Position numbers and translations under genes: made by a program. The notes below the pieces were generated by a model. The model worked only from the letters and a program-made list of their open reading frames with translations. It ran no database searches and had not been told where the DNA came from. A stretch of DNA of 27,197 nt from Candidatus Hydrogenedentes bacterium UBA2224 (GTDB taxonomy: Bacteria > Hydrogenedentota > Hydrogenedentia > Hydrogenedentales > SLHB01). Shown here one piece after another: positions 15,849-24,117 of this stretch (positions are counted from its first letter, which is position 1; each line of letters begins with the position of its first letter). The DNA is taken from assembly GCA_002348185.1 (NCBI GenBank), contig DDYW01000125.1, positions 1-27,197 of the forward strand, read 5' to 3'.

Positions 15849-16693
15849 GATCGAGGCGTCTCAGCTACGGCCACCCGGTCAATGCCGGCGAGGTCGCGGA
15901 CAGACCGGATGTGTTTGTAGTGATGGTGTTCGAGCAGGTCCCTCACGGCTTCATATTGCCCCATTCCGATCTCGAACGCAAGCAGGCCGCCGGGTGCGAG
16001 CCACTCGGGGGCCCCGGCGATGAGCCCGCGGACAACGTCAAGGCCATCGGAGCCGGCGAGGAGCGCGCCGGGGTCTTCGTGCAGGCGGATGACGGGGTCG
16101 AGTCCGGACCACGCGGAATCCTCGACGTAGGGCGGGTTCGAGCAGATCGCGTCAAAGGGGCCCTCGCCGGGATGCAGGGCCTGGAAGAGCTTGCCCAGGC
16201 GCAGGGTGAGGCGTTCGGCGACGTGGTGGCGCTCGGCGTTCTTTCGGGCCACCGCGAGGGCGCGGGGGTTGATGTCGGTCGCGAAGAGCGACGCGGCTCG
16301 GGCGGCGTGCGCGACGCTGACGGCAATGCAGCCGGTGCCGGTGCCGATGTCCAGGACCGCGGCGGGCCGCGTTCCGATGTGTTCGAGAACGGTTTCGACG
16401 ACGTGTTCGGTTTCGGGGCGCGGTACGAGGAGCGGCGCTTCCACGATGAAATCGAGCGAGAAGAACTCCCAGGCGCCGAGGATGTAGGCGAGGGGTTCGT
16501 AGCGCAGGCGCCGGTCGAGCAGAGTCTCGAACGCGGGGAACTCGCGGAACTCCTCTTTGAGCCGGGCGAGCAGCGCCGCGCGGGAAACGCCCCTGGCGTG
16601 CGCCAGGAGGAGTTCAGCGTCGAGCCGGGGCGTATCGCTGACCGCCGCCAGTTGGCGGGCGGCCTGCGTGAGCCTCTCGGCGGTGGTGATCAC
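15845..16693 (-). CDS. prmC: Peptide chain release factor N5-glutamine methyltransferase
   Basis: PrmC (HemK) methylates the glutamine of the GGQ motif in release factors using S-adenosylmethionine. The 282 residues show the family order: an N-terminal helical domain, PRPETE (91-96), the SAM loop VLDIGTGTGCIA (113-124), the acidic ATDIN strand end (138-142) and the catalytic NPPY (186-189). It starts at a GTG (16691-16693) sharing one base with the prfA stop (TAGTG). A GAGGAG lies only two bases before the GTG, so initiation probably relies on ribosomes finishing prfA. The next gene upstream, prfA, encodes its substrate. Confidence 0.96.
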   Translation of the reverse strand: MITTAERLTQAARQLAAVSDTPRLDAELLLAHARGVSRAALLARLKEEFREFPAFETLLDRRLRYEPLAYILGAWEFFSLDFIVEAPLLVPRPETEHVVETVLEHIGTRPAAVLDIGTGTGCIAVSVAHAARAASLFATDINPRALAVARKNAERHHVAERLTLRLGKLFQALHPGEGPFDAICSNPPYVEDSAWSGLDPVIRLHEDPGALLAGSDGLDVVRGLIAGAPEWLAPGGLLAFEIGMGQYEAVRDLLEHHHYKHIRSVRDLAGIDRVAVAETPRS

Positions 16694-17769
16694 TACTCCT
16701 CGCGGATTCGGGCGGCGCGGTCCGCGGCGATCAGGGCGTCGATGACCTCCTGGAGGTCGCCTTCCATGATGGTTTCGAGGCGGTGCACGGTAAGTTTGAT
16801 GCGGTGGTCGGTGAGGCGGTTCTGGGGGAAATTGTAGGTGCGGATACGTTCGCTGCGGTCGCCTGAACCGACCTGGCTCCTGCGGTTGGCGGAGCGTTCC
16901 GCGGCCTCTTCCTCCTGTTTCTGTGCCAGGAGACGCGCCCGGAGCACCATCAGGGCCTTGGCCTTGTTCTTGTGCTGGGATTTTTCGTCCTGGCAGGTCA
17001 CGACAAGGCCGGTGGGCTTGTAGGTGACGCGCACGGCGGAATCGGTCGTGTTGACGGACTGCCCGCCCGGCCCGGAAGAGCGGTAGACGTCGAACTGCAG
17101 GTCGTTCTCGTCGATGTCGATGTCGACGGCCTCGGCTTCGGGCAGGACAGCCACGGTCACGGCGGAGGTGTGGACGCGGCCCTGGGCCTCGGTTTCAGGC
17201 ACGCGCTGGACGCGGTGAACGCCGCCCTCGAATTTGAGCTGGCTGTAGACGCTGTCGCCCGCGACCTTAAACGAGATTTCTTTGAATCCGCCCATGCCGG
17301 TGGTGTGGGAGTTAAGGATTTCGACCTTCCATCCCTTGACTTCGGCATAGCGCGAGTACATGCGGTAGAGGTCCGCGGCGAACAGGGCGGCCTCCTCTCC
17401 CCCGGTCCCCGCGCGTATCTCCATGATGGTGTTCTTTTCATCATTAGGGTCGCCGGGGATGAGGAGCAGTTTCAACTCGAGTTCCCGCGCCTCGAGCGTT
17501 TCCGTGAGTTGATGCTTCTCTTCCTCCGCCATCTGCCGCAGTTCGGGGTCGGACTCTTCGTAGAGAATGGCCTCGGCCTGTTCCAGGCGGTTCTCCTCCG
17601 TCTCATATTTTCGGAAGCAGTCGACCAGCGGCTCGATGCGTTTCTGAGCCTTGGCGCACTTCATGTAGCGGTCGTGGTCTGAGGCGACTTCCTGGGAAGC
17701 CATTTCGCGGGACAGGCGGTCGTACTCCGCGACAACGTCGCGAAGCTTCTCGCGCATAACCTTTTCCAT
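16693..17769 (-). CDS. prfA: Peptide chain release factor 1
   Basis: RF1 recognises UAA and UAG stop codons and triggers release of the finished peptide. The 358 residues match family length. The N-terminal helical domain is followed by GTGGEEAALFA (121-131), the codon-reading region RVPETEAQGRVHTSA (189-203) with the PxT tripeptide at 191-193 that marks RF1 rather than RF2, and the catalytic GGQ at 235-237 in RSSGPGGQSVNTTDSAVR. The ATG at 17767-17769 lies nine bases after the rpmE stop but has no good ribosome site. An ATG four codons later is possible. It precedes prmC, whose product methylates its GGQ glutamine. Confidence 0.97.
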   Translation of the reverse strand: MEKVMREKLRDVVAEYDRLSREMASQEVASDHDRYMKCAKAQKRIEPLVDCFRKYETEENRLEQAEAILYEESDPELRQMAEEEKHQLTETLEARELELKLLLIPGDPNDEKNTIMEIRAGTGGEEAALFAADLYRMYSRYAEVKGWKVEILNSHTTGMGGFKEISFKVAGDSVYSQLKFEGGVHRVQRVPETEAQGRVHTSAVTVAVLPEAEAVDIDIDENDLQFDVYRSSGPGGQSVNTTDSAVRVTYKPTGLVVTCQDEKSQHKNKAKALMVLRARLLAQKQEEEAAERSANRRSQVGSGDRSERIRTYNFPQNRLTDHRIKLTVHRLETIMEGDLQEVIDALIAADRAARIREE

Positions 17770-17778
17770 GAAGGGGGA

Positions 17779-17982
17779 TTAACTCTTGCGGCCGTATTTC
17801 CGATTGAACCGATCGACGCGCCCTTCGCTGTCCACGAATTTCTGCTTGCCCGTATAGAACGGGTGGCATTCGGAGCAGATTTCGACGTTGATGTCGCCTT
17901 TGGTGGACTTGGTCTCGAAGGTATTACCGCAAGCACACGTGACGCGTGCGGGTTTGTATTCGGGGTGGATGCCCTCTTTCAC
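17779..17982 (-). CDS. rpmE: 50S ribosomal protein L31 (zinc-binding form)
   Basis: L31 sits on the large subunit and bridges to the small subunit. Starting at GTG 17980-17982 gives a 67-residue protein that begins like the family (KEGIHPEYK) with AGGAG seven bases upstream. An ATG two codons earlier is only one base from that AGGAG, and longer starts add unrelated sequence, so the GTG is preferred. The four zinc ligands of the C+ form are present: Cys16 and Cys18 (TCACGN), then Cys36 and Cys39 (ICSECHPFYTG). This form is typically exchanged for a Cys-less paralogue under zinc shortage; none is in the window. It heads the prfA-prmC-radC-psd-pssA run. Confidence 0.95.
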   Translation of the reverse strand: MKEGIHPEYKPARVTCACGNTFETKSTKGDINVEICSECHPFYTGKQKFVDSEGRVDRFNRKYGRKS

Positions 17983-18047
17983 TGCCATTCTCCTGGTACG
18001 GCGCCTTTCGCGCCTCGTCACACTCGTCCAAAGCAAAGCAAGGACAT

Positions 18048-18077
18048 AGTTTAGCACAGTCGATTTTCCGTGCGCAA
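18048..18077 (-). promoter_or_regulatory. Predicted promoter of the rpmE-prfA operon
   Basis: Minus strand TTGCGC (-35, 18072-18077), an 18-base spacer and TAAACT (-10, 18048-18053) preceded by an extended TGC. Start near 18041, leader about 60 bases. Weaker than the other promoters listed but correctly placed. Confidence 0.45.
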
Positions 18078-18087
18078 ACTTAATCGG

Positions 18088-18116
18088 CCGCGGAGACCCG
18101 GGACAGGTCCCCGCGG
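18088..18116 (-). terminator. Strong hairpin after the isomerase/epimerase gene
   Basis: CCGCGGAGACC (18088-18098) pairs with GGTCCCCGCGG (18106-18116), one A-C mismatch, seven-base loop. It lies 33 bases past the epimerase stop and ahead of the rpmE promoter, where a terminator is expected. There is no T-run, so rho-independent action is uncertain. Confidence 0.4.
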
Positions 18117-18148
18117 CGCGGGCGTCGTACGTGGTTGCTCAGGATCTG

Positions 18149-18979
18149 CTATTTTTTGGCCAGGACCTTTTTCAGGTGCTTGATGCTGGCGCGGCCCTGT
18201 TCTTCGGAGCTGCATTCGACGGAGAGGACGCCTTTGAACTTGGCTTTACTGAGGATTTTCACGATCCGCTGCCAGTCGAGGACCCCTTCGCCGCAGGCGC
18301 AACCGGAAGGGACGCCGGTGACCTTGCCGCGGTCGCCCATGACGACGCCGCCGATGTCTTTGGCGTGGACGTGGACGATGCGTTTGGCGATGGCTTCGAG
18401 GAATTCGTAGGGGTCCTGTCCGGCCATGAAGATGTTGCCGGTGTCGGGGTTGCAGCTCATGTAGGGCGAGTCGACGAGATTGAGCAGTTCGAGATAGGTG
18501 TTGAGCTTTACCGAGTACTTCTGGTGCGGCTCCAGCCCGATGTGGATCTTGTGGCGTTCGGCGACGGGCAGTACCCTGCGCAGGGTGTAGTAGATGATGT
18601 TGAAGGCCTGCCTCTTGCTCATCCAGGCGGGGACCACGCCTTCGTCGGTGCACACACAGGTGGCGCCGAGGGCGTCGGCGTATTCGATGGCGCGGGTCAG
18701 GAACGGGATGCTGATCTCGGGCTGCGCCATGGGGGCATGAGCGCTGACGGCGCTGACCTTGAGGCCGAAGCTGTCGACAATCGCTTTGACCTCGAGCGGG
18801 TCGCGCTCCATGCTTACGGCGCCGTAGTAGCCCGCTTCGCAGAGCAGGTCGCGGCCGTTGAGCATGTTGAGTTCGCAGTAGCGGTAGCCCTGCTTGCGGA
18901 TGGCCGCGAGCGAATACTCCAGGGGTTTGTCGGCGTGCCGGAATGCCTCGGTGTTCAATCCAAGCTGAATCTCTGCCAT
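18149..18979 (-). CDS. Sugar phosphate isomerase/epimerase family protein (xylose isomerase-like TIM barrel)
   Basis: The 276-residue protein matches the AP-endonuclease-2/xylose isomerase-like TIM-barrel family, which interconverts sugars or cyclitols using a divalent metal. Likely metal ligands are Glu150 (GLEPH), Asp179 (CNPDTGN), His205 (VHVHAKD) and Glu255 (LSVECS). The N-terminal strand is LGLNTEAF and the late loop is GCACGEGVLDW, where relatives often have PVGEG. No signal peptide, so it is cytosolic. GGAGGG lies upstream of the ATG. It is the last gene after the Gfo/Idh/MocA and ceramidase-like genes, a grouping that suggests breakdown of a sugar- or inositol-containing compound. Exact substrate unknown. 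Confidence 0.9.
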   Translation of the reverse strand: MAEIQLGLNTEAFRHADKPLEYSLAAIRKQGYRYCELNMLNGRDLLCEAGYYGAVSMERDPLEVKAIVDSFGLKVSAVSAHAPMAQPEISIPFLTRAIEYADALGATCVCTDEGVVPAWMSKRQAFNIIYYTLRRVLPVAERHKIHIGLEPHQKYSVKLNTYLELLNLVDSPYMSCNPDTGNIFMAGQDPYEFLEAIAKRIVHVHAKDIGGVVMGDRGKVTGVPSGCACGEGVLDWQRIVKILSKAKFKGVLSVECSSEEQGRASIKHLKKVLAKK

Positions 18980-19043
18980 GGAACGTCCCTCCTGCGTTGT
19001 GTCGGTTGCGGCGGGAATGCAGCCTCGTGCTGCCGAGTCCCCC

Positions 19044-20564
19044 TTACGCCTCCCACATGCTGTTTATGATCTCCACGGTGCGCTCGACGAGCTGTTCACC
19101 GCCTTCAGGACCGACTTCGTTTTCGGTGATGCGCGAGCCGTAGGCCTTTCCGGGCAGGGCGGCCCGGGTGGGCAGATATTTGCCGCGATCGCCGGTGAGC
19201 TGGGCGATGAAGGTCTGTTCGGCCCGGCTCCGCGCCTTCATCTGGTTGCCGTAGTCGAGATACAACTCAAACGGATTGGTGGCGATGGCCACCGCGCCGA
19301 GCCGGATGACGTGGAGGTCCATCGAGTAAACCGGAGCGTCGCCCTGCGTCTGGTACCGTTCGAGCAGCGTGTTCATGCGCAGGACCGTACCGGCCTGGTG
19401 GGAGGCCGGCTGAGGCGGGCCGTCTTTCGTAAGCCGGGCAATTTCCTCGCGGGCCATGGCGGCCTCTTCGTCCGTGACCTTCCGGGCCGGAAGCACGAGT
19501 TCCTCGGTATGATGACGGAACCCGGGGTCGCTCACCGGCGGCGTTTTCGCGGTATCGTGGGCATTCCGCACAGCATCGACAAGCCGCCGGGCCATCTCCT
19601 GCTGGCCGGGAATGTCGCGCATGTCGGGTTCGTTGCGTCCGCGGCGGACGAGGTCGCGGGGCGACTGGTCGCCGGCGGCGCTGACCATGGCGTAGACGTA
19701 GAGATCTTCGCCGTAGAGTGCCTTGAGCTGCTGGCGGGCCGGGCCCCAGAAATCAGCGGAAACGAACCGTTGTCCTTCGACGACCTGAGACGGGCACGCG
19801 ATGTTGATGAGCGTGCCGGTCAGGGTCTGTGCGTCGTTGTAGAAGAAGAGGATCTCGAGGCCGTGATCGTGGCCGCCCTCGAGTCCCTGGAAATCGGGCC
19901 GGTCCGATTTGCCGTACATCTGGGAACTGCCGTCCTTGTATCTGGCGACGCGATTGAACCCGATGGCGGCATGCCCGGTGGCGCGGCTGACGGCGCCCGG
20001 GCGGCGCGCGTTCCAGGCCTCGACCGCGGCCTGGGCGACGTTCCGGGCGAAGAAATCCGCGTAGTCTTTGGGGGACATCACACCGGGATCGGGGTCTTTG
20101 TAGAGGCCGATCGTCATGGTGGGGCCGGTGTGGGTGTGGGTGGCGTTGATGAAGAGTTTTCGGGCGTCGAACCCGGGCAGTTGCTGCGCGACGCGGTTGC
20201 GGACGTCCTCGGCGACTTCGCGCTGCACGTTCACGATGTCGCAGCTGACCATAATGGCCTGTTCGCCGCCGCGCTCGAGGGCCAGGGCGGTGGCCAGACA
20301 GGGGTCGAGGACGCGTTCGGAGACGCGCTCATGAAACTGGCCGTGAAGCTGGACAGGCTGGCCGGGGGTGATGCTGACGGTGGCCCAGCCGGCGCGGAGG
20401 CCGTTGCCGGGCGTCGCGGCGGCGGGCGGACCGGCGTCCTGTGCCTGGGCGAACGCGGTGCGTGCCGGGCCGGCCGCGCCCAGGAGGCCGCCGGCCATCG
20501 CGCCGCGGCTCGTGTGTTTGAGGAATTCCCGGCGGTTGAGTCCGTGCTGCGTAGGTTCGGTCAT
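19044..20564 (-). CDS. Tat-exported neutral/alkaline ceramidase-like hydrolase
   Basis: The 506-residue protein has a Tat signal: NRREFLKHTSRGA (10-22) with the twin Arg11-Arg12, a weakly hydrophobic core and likely cleavage after AFAQA (about 37-41). Downstream is the neutral/alkaline ceramidase N-terminal-type domain: AGWATVSITPGQPVQLHG (58-75), a DPCLATALALE region, VSCDIV (107-112) and the metal-site segment NATHTHTGP (140-148). Many bacterial proteins with this domain, often beside Gfo/Idh/MocA genes, have no tested substrate, so ceramidase activity is not assured. True ceramidases are usually longer (about 650-750) with a C-terminal domain that is missing here. The ATG has AAGGAG seven bases upstream. 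Confidence 0.88.
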   Translation of the reverse strand: MTEPTQHGLNRREFLKHTSRGAMAGGLLGAAGPARTAFAQAQDAGPPAAATPGNGLRAGWATVSITPGQPVQLHGQFHERVSERVLDPCLATALALERGGEQAIMVSCDIVNVQREVAEDVRNRVAQQLPGFDARKLFINATHTHTGPTMTIGLYKDPDPGVMSPKDYADFFARNVAQAAVEAWNARRPGAVSRATGHAAIGFNRVARYKDGSSQMYGKSDRPDFQGLEGGHDHGLEILFFYNDAQTLTGTLINIACPSQVVEGQRFVSADFWGPARQQLKALYGEDLYVYAMVSAAGDQSPRDLVRRGRNEPDMRDIPGQQEMARRLVDAVRNAHDTAKTPPVSDPGFRHHTEELVLPARKVTDEEAAMAREEIARLTKDGPPQPASHQAGTVLRMNTLLERYQTQGDAPVYSMDLHVIRLGAVAIATNPFELYLDYGNQMKARSRAEQTFIAQLTGDRGKYLPTRAALPGKAYGSRITENEVGPEGGEQLVERTVEIINSMWEA

Positions 20565-20677
20565 GGGGCAACTCCTTCAGGAGGTGATGTCATCCGCGCC
20601 GGTGCATGTAAAGAAAGTAACACAAACCCGCCCCGGGCGTCGACAGACGCGGCCCTCGAGGGCGCGTGCGCTTCCTG

Positions 20678-21688
20678 TCAAAGCTCGGCGGGTTTGACGG
20701 GGCGTCCCTCAACGCTGGAGACGTCGGCGGCAATGCAGACGGCCATGGTTTTCGCGGCGTCATCGAGGTTCGGGAACGGTTTCTTGTTTTCGAGAATGCA
20801 GTCGACGAAATGCGTGACCTCGCCCCGGAAGGGATGGTGCACGACGTCGCCGCTGTCGGGCAGGGCGCAGGGCACGGTCATGAACGCGTTCTGGCCGGGA
20901 AAGAGCTTTGGCGCGAAGACCTTGTCGTTGCGCACGGAGCCTTCCGTGCCATAGACGCCGATGTTAAAGACGTAGGGCATCTGGGCGTCGAAACAGCTTG
21001 TCGTGCGGCCGACCTTGCCGTCGGCGAACTTGACGACGGCGGTGGTGGTGCCGGGATAGTCGTTGGGGTTTTCGGTCTGGACGGAATAGGCGCAGACTTC
21101 GACGGCCTCGCTGCGCGCGAACCATTGCATGGCGCTGACGGCGTGGCAGCCGCCCGCGAGGAAGGAGCTTCCGGCCTGCTTTTTGCTGCCGAGCCATTTT
21201 TCGGCGCCGCACCAGATGCGGTGCATGTAGTCGACCTCGACCATGAACACATTGCCGAGGGCGCCGGTGCGGATGAGTTCGTCGATGGTCATGAGCAGGG
21301 GATTCCACGTGAGGACGAAACTGACGATGGTCTTGACGCCGGTCTTCCTGACGGCGGCCTGCTGCTTCCGGACATCGTCCATGCTGAGGGCGACGGGCTT
21401 TTCGATGATGACGTGTTTGCCGGCTTCGGCGGCCGCCACGACGGGGCCGGTGTGGAGGTCGTGGGGCGTGGACACGACGACGAGGTCAATGTCTTCGCGC
21501 TGGACCATTTTCTCGTAATCGTTGCCGATGGTGGCGTCGAGGTTGTAGCGCTGACGGTAGGTTTCCGGTTTGCCGGGCGTGCGGCTGACAAGGGCGCGAA
21601 CCTCGACGCGTCCGTCATGCTGAGCGGCTTTGATGTATTCTTCCGCGACCCATCCGCATCCGACGATCCCCATGCCGAGTGTGTCCAT
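20678..21688 (-). CDS. Gfo/Idh/MocA-family oxidoreductase
   Basis: These NAD(P)-dependent enzymes oxidise or reduce sugars, inositols and related compounds. The 336-residue protein begins with a Rossmann fold: GIVGCGWVAEEYI (7-19) carries the dinucleotide-binding glycines. The catalytic-lysine motif is EKPVALSM (96-103, Lys97), and the conserved HAV segment of AGGCHAVSAMQW follows in the substrate domain. No signal peptide, unlike the exported members of this family. AGGGGG precedes the ATG and a strong promoter lies upstream. It leads the operon with the ceramidase-like and isomerase/epimerase genes. Substrate unknown. Confidence 0.94.
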   Translation of the reverse strand: MDTLGMGIVGCGWVAEEYIKAAQHDGRVEVRALVSRTPGKPETYRQRYNLDATIGNDYEKMVQREDIDLVVVSTPHDLHTGPVVAAAEAGKHVIIEKPVALSMDDVRKQQAAVRKTGVKTIVSFVLTWNPLLMTIDELIRTGALGNVFMVEVDYMHRIWCGAEKWLGSKKQAGSSFLAGGCHAVSAMQWFARSEAVEVCAYSVQTENPNDYPGTTTAVVKFADGKVGRTTSCFDAQMPYVFNIGVYGTEGSVRNDKVFAPKLFPGQNAFMTVPCALPDSGDVVHHPFRGEVTHFVDCILENKKPFPNLDDAAKTMAVCIAADVSSVEGRPVKPAEL

Positions 21689-21733
21689 CGTTCCCCCTTT
21701 TCGCAGTGAAAGGTCAAGCGTGCGTGTGGCTTA

Positions 21734-21762
21734 TTGATAGTCCACCGGGGCGGGGAAGTCAA
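21734..21762 (-). promoter_or_regulatory. Predicted promoter of the oxidoreductase-ceramidase-epimerase operon
   Basis: Minus strand TTGACT (-35, 21757-21762), a 17-base spacer and TATCAA (-10, 21734-21739). Start near 21727, leader about 40 bases to the ATG at 21688. It lies in the 105-base gap after the AstE/AspA-like gene. Confidence 0.7.
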
Positions 21763-21793
21763 GCGGGCGGGGGCGAAAGCGAAGGGCTCGCGG

Positions 21794-22933
21794 CTAGGAT
21801 TTCGTTTCGTGTGTTTCGGATTCGTGTTCTCGGAAGGCCATGGCGGAGGTGAGTTCGCGTCGAACGCGGCCGAACATACCGTGACGTTCGCCGTTTTTGA
21901 GGTAGTGCTGGGCCTGCTGAACGTTGCGCCTGGAGAGGGCCGCGAGGTGATAGACGGGGCCGCCGGGTTTGACGGCAGGCATGGTGGTCATGCCGAGCAC
22001 AATGCCGTCTACGGGGGCCAGCAGCGAGGATTGTTCCTGACCGAAGATGCTGGACATGGTGGCGAGGCATTCGTTGCGGCGGACGAGATCGCCGGGGCGG
22101 GCGTGAAAATCGAGGATACCGCCCATGGGCGCGCGGACCCAGGTGGTCTTGGTCACGATGAGCTGGAACGGGGGTTTCCTCGGCTCTCCCTGGAGCATGC
22201 CGACGGTGCGGAGGACATTGAGGACGCCGCGGACGCCGATTTCGACGACGGTGGGCTCGATCTTCCAGACTTCGCCGGCCTCGAGGATGATCGAGGGCAC
22301 GCCGGCCTGGACGGCGGACCGGCGGAGCGAGCCCTGAGGGCCCTGGTTGTTGACGATCAGCTCGCAGCCGAAGGCTTCGGCGAGCATACGTGTCCGGGGG
22401 TTGCGGGTGTATGCGCGGACGTTGGGGTAGTTGACGCGGCGCACGGCGGCGCTGTGGAAGTCGATGCCGTAGTCGCATTGTTTGACGACTTCGGTAAAGA
22501 TGGCGTGGGCCATGCGGCTGGTCTGGCTGCCGCGTGCCAGGCCCGGAAAGCAGCGGTTGGGATCGCGGCGGTCGGGCATGTAGCGCGAATGGCGTTCAAG
22601 GCCGTGGATGTTGATGACGGGGATGAGGATGAGCGAGCCCCGGATAAGTTGGAGCGGGTCGCCGTAGAGCAGTTCGCGGATGATGCCCATGCCGTTGAGT
22701 TCGTCGCCGTGGAGGGTGCCGGTGAGGAAAACGCGCGGGCCGGGTTGCGGGGCGCGCATGACGTAGATGGGCAGGGAGACGGGCTCGCCGAGGTAGGTTT
22801 CGTCGAAGGGCAGTTGAAGCTCACGCGTTTCTCCGAGCGGGATGCTCTGCCCGGCGATCACGAGGGTCTTGCGTTCGTCGAACGGCCGGTTTTCCAGGGT
22901 CATCCGGCCGTTCAGGCCATTTCGGGCACTCAC
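21794..22933 (-). CDS. Succinylglutamate desuccinylase/aspartoacylase-family zinc hydrolase
   Basis: The AstE/AspA family (M14-like fold) removes acyl groups or cleaves amide bonds next to acidic amino acids. The 379 residues show the zinc motif GTLHGDE (His75, Glu78), the distal ligand His160 (GIDFHS) and a catalytic glutamate at Glu218 or Glu221 (ILEAGE). DRRDPNRCFPG (121-131) carries the substrate-binding arginines. A C-terminal beta domain follows (about 265-345). It starts at GTG 22931-22933, overlapping the rimK stop (GTGA), with AAGGAG eleven bases upstream. Families of this kind are commonly neighbours of RimK and RimB-like genes, and it may act on a RimK product. Exact substrate unknown. 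Confidence 0.92.
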   Translation of the reverse strand: MSARNGLNGRMTLENRPFDERKTLVIAGQSIPLGETRELQLPFDETYLGEPVSLPIYVMRAPQPGPRVFLTGTLHGDELNGMGIIRELLYGDPLQLIRGSLILIPVINIHGLERHSRYMPDRRDPNRCFPGLARGSQTSRMAHAIFTEVVKQCDYGIDFHSAAVRRVNYPNVRAYTRNPRTRMLAEAFGCELIVNNQGPQGSLRRSAVQAGVPSIILEAGEVWKIEPTVVEIGVRGVLNVLRTVGMLQGEPRKPPFQLIVTKTTWVRAPMGGILDFHARPGDLVRRNECLATMSSIFGQEQSSLLAPVDGIVLGMTTMPAVKPGGPVYHLAALSRRNVQQAQHYLKNGERHGMFGRVRRELTSAMAFREHESETHETKS

Positions 22934-24117
22934 CCTGTATTCTTCTCCTTATTGGTGCGTTTGCGGGGGCGCTTTCGCCGTTTGTGCGGTGGCATCATAC
23001 TACGCAGTTCGCGCAGATCGCCATAGCAGAGCAGTACGTCGCCGGTCTGGATGATGTCGTCGGCTTTGGGCTGAGGGACGACGGTATCGTGGCGGGCGAT
23101 GGTGAGCACGTAGATGTTGCGGCTGGCAAGGGGGGTGTCGCGCAGCGTTTTGCCTTCCAGCTCGGGCATGCCGCGGACGGGGAACTCGGCGATTCCGAAT
23201 CCGCCGGTGAGGCGCAGCCGCTGGCGCAGGTCGACGTCGGGGAAGAGGACTTGCTGCTCGACGAATTCGATGATGGCGCTGGCGACGTCGATGCCGGTGG
23301 CCTTCTCGATGCCCTCGAGCCCCGGGGACGAATTGACTTCCATGATCTGCGGGCCCTCGGCCGATTCGAGCATGTCGACCCCCGCGATGCCCAGCCCCAT
23401 GATCTGGACGGCGCGGAGCGCGGTATGTGTGAACTCGGTCGTGAGGGTGACCGGCTCGACGGAGGCGCCGCGGTGCACATTGCTGCGGTATTCGCCCGGT
23501 TTGGCGATGCGGCGCATGGCGGCCACGACGCGGTCGCCGACGACAAAGGCGCGGATGTCGCAGCCGTGGCTTTCCTTGACAAATTTCTGAATGAGGACGT
23601 TCTGCTTGGCCCCGTGCAGGGTCTGAATGATGGCCTCTGCGACTTTCTCGGTTTCCGCGAGTATGACGCCGACGCCTTGGGTGCCCTCGATGACTTTGAT
23701 GATGACGGGGACGCCTCCGACGCGGCGGATGGCCGGGAGGATGTCGCTGCTGTCGCGCACGAACTCGGTGGCGGGGATGCCGATGGAGTAGCGGCTGAAC
23801 GCCTGGGTGGCGCGCAGTTTGTCGCGCGACCGGGAGATGGCGATGGACTCGTTGGGGACGTAGATGCCCATCTGCTCGAACTGGCGGAGCACCGCGAGCC
23901 CGTAGAACGTGATGGACGCGCCGATCCGGGGGATGATGGCGTCAAATGCCGGGAGTTTCCGGCCCCGGTAGAAGAGGTCGGGTTCCTGTTTTTCGAGCGA
24001 AATGGCGAAGCGGAGCGTATCGAGCACCTGAACGGTGTGGCCCCGCAGCTTGGCGGCTTCACGGAGCCGCCGGGTGCTGTAGCTTCGCGGCTGGCGGCTG
24101 AGGATCCCGATCTTCAT
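22930..24117 (-). CDS. rimK: RimK-family ATP-grasp alpha-L-glutamate ligase with C-terminal RCK_C-like domain
   Basis: RimK ligates L-glutamate to the C-terminus of ribosomal protein S6 in E. coli and can also make poly-glutamate. Using ATG 24115-24117 the protein has 395 residues. The first 293 are RimK: MKIGILSR, the IIPRIGASITFYG region (61-73), IEGTQGVGV (143-151), the EYRSNVHRGA loop (209-218) and metal ligands Glu260 and Asn262 (MEVNSSPGLEGIE). Residues about 305-375 resemble a TrkA-C/RCK_C domain (EGKTLRDTPL, a short strand, then IIQTGDVLLCYGD), which usually binds small regulatory ligands. The last 18 residues are strongly basic. Ordinary RimK ends near residue 300, so this is a fusion. 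A 79-residue upstream extension overlaps the preceding gene and was rejected. Confidence 0.93.
   Translation of the reverse strand: MKIGILSRQPRSYSTRRLREAAKLRGHTVQVLDTLRFAISLEKQEPDLFYRGRKLPAFDAIIPRIGASITFYGLAVLRQFEQMGIYVPNESIAISRSRDKLRATQAFSRYSIGIPATEFVRDSSDILPAIRRVGGVPVIIKVIEGTQGVGVILAETEKVAEAIIQTLHGAKQNVLIQKFVKESHGCDIRAFVVGDRVVAAMRRIAKPGEYRSNVHRGASVEPVTLTTEFTHTALRAVQIMGLGIAGVDMLESAEGPQIMEVNSSPGLEGIEKATGIDVASAIIEFVEQQVLFPDVDLRQRLRLTGGFGIAEFPVRGMPELEGKTLRDTPLASRNIYVLTIARHDTVVPQPKADDIIQTGDVLLCYGDLRELRSMMPPHKRRKRPRKRTNKEKNTG

Noticed and set aside
18978..20954. A 658-codon open frame on the plus strand
   Set aside because: It lies opposite the ceramidase-like gene and neighbours, which have clear family motifs. 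Its Gly/Val/Ala/Asp-rich translation is typical of antisense shadows in GC-rich DNA.
21734..23026. A 430-codon plus-strand open frame, and a similar one at 22984-24231
   Set aside because: Both are antisense shadows of the AstE/AspA-like and rimK genes, with no family motifs.
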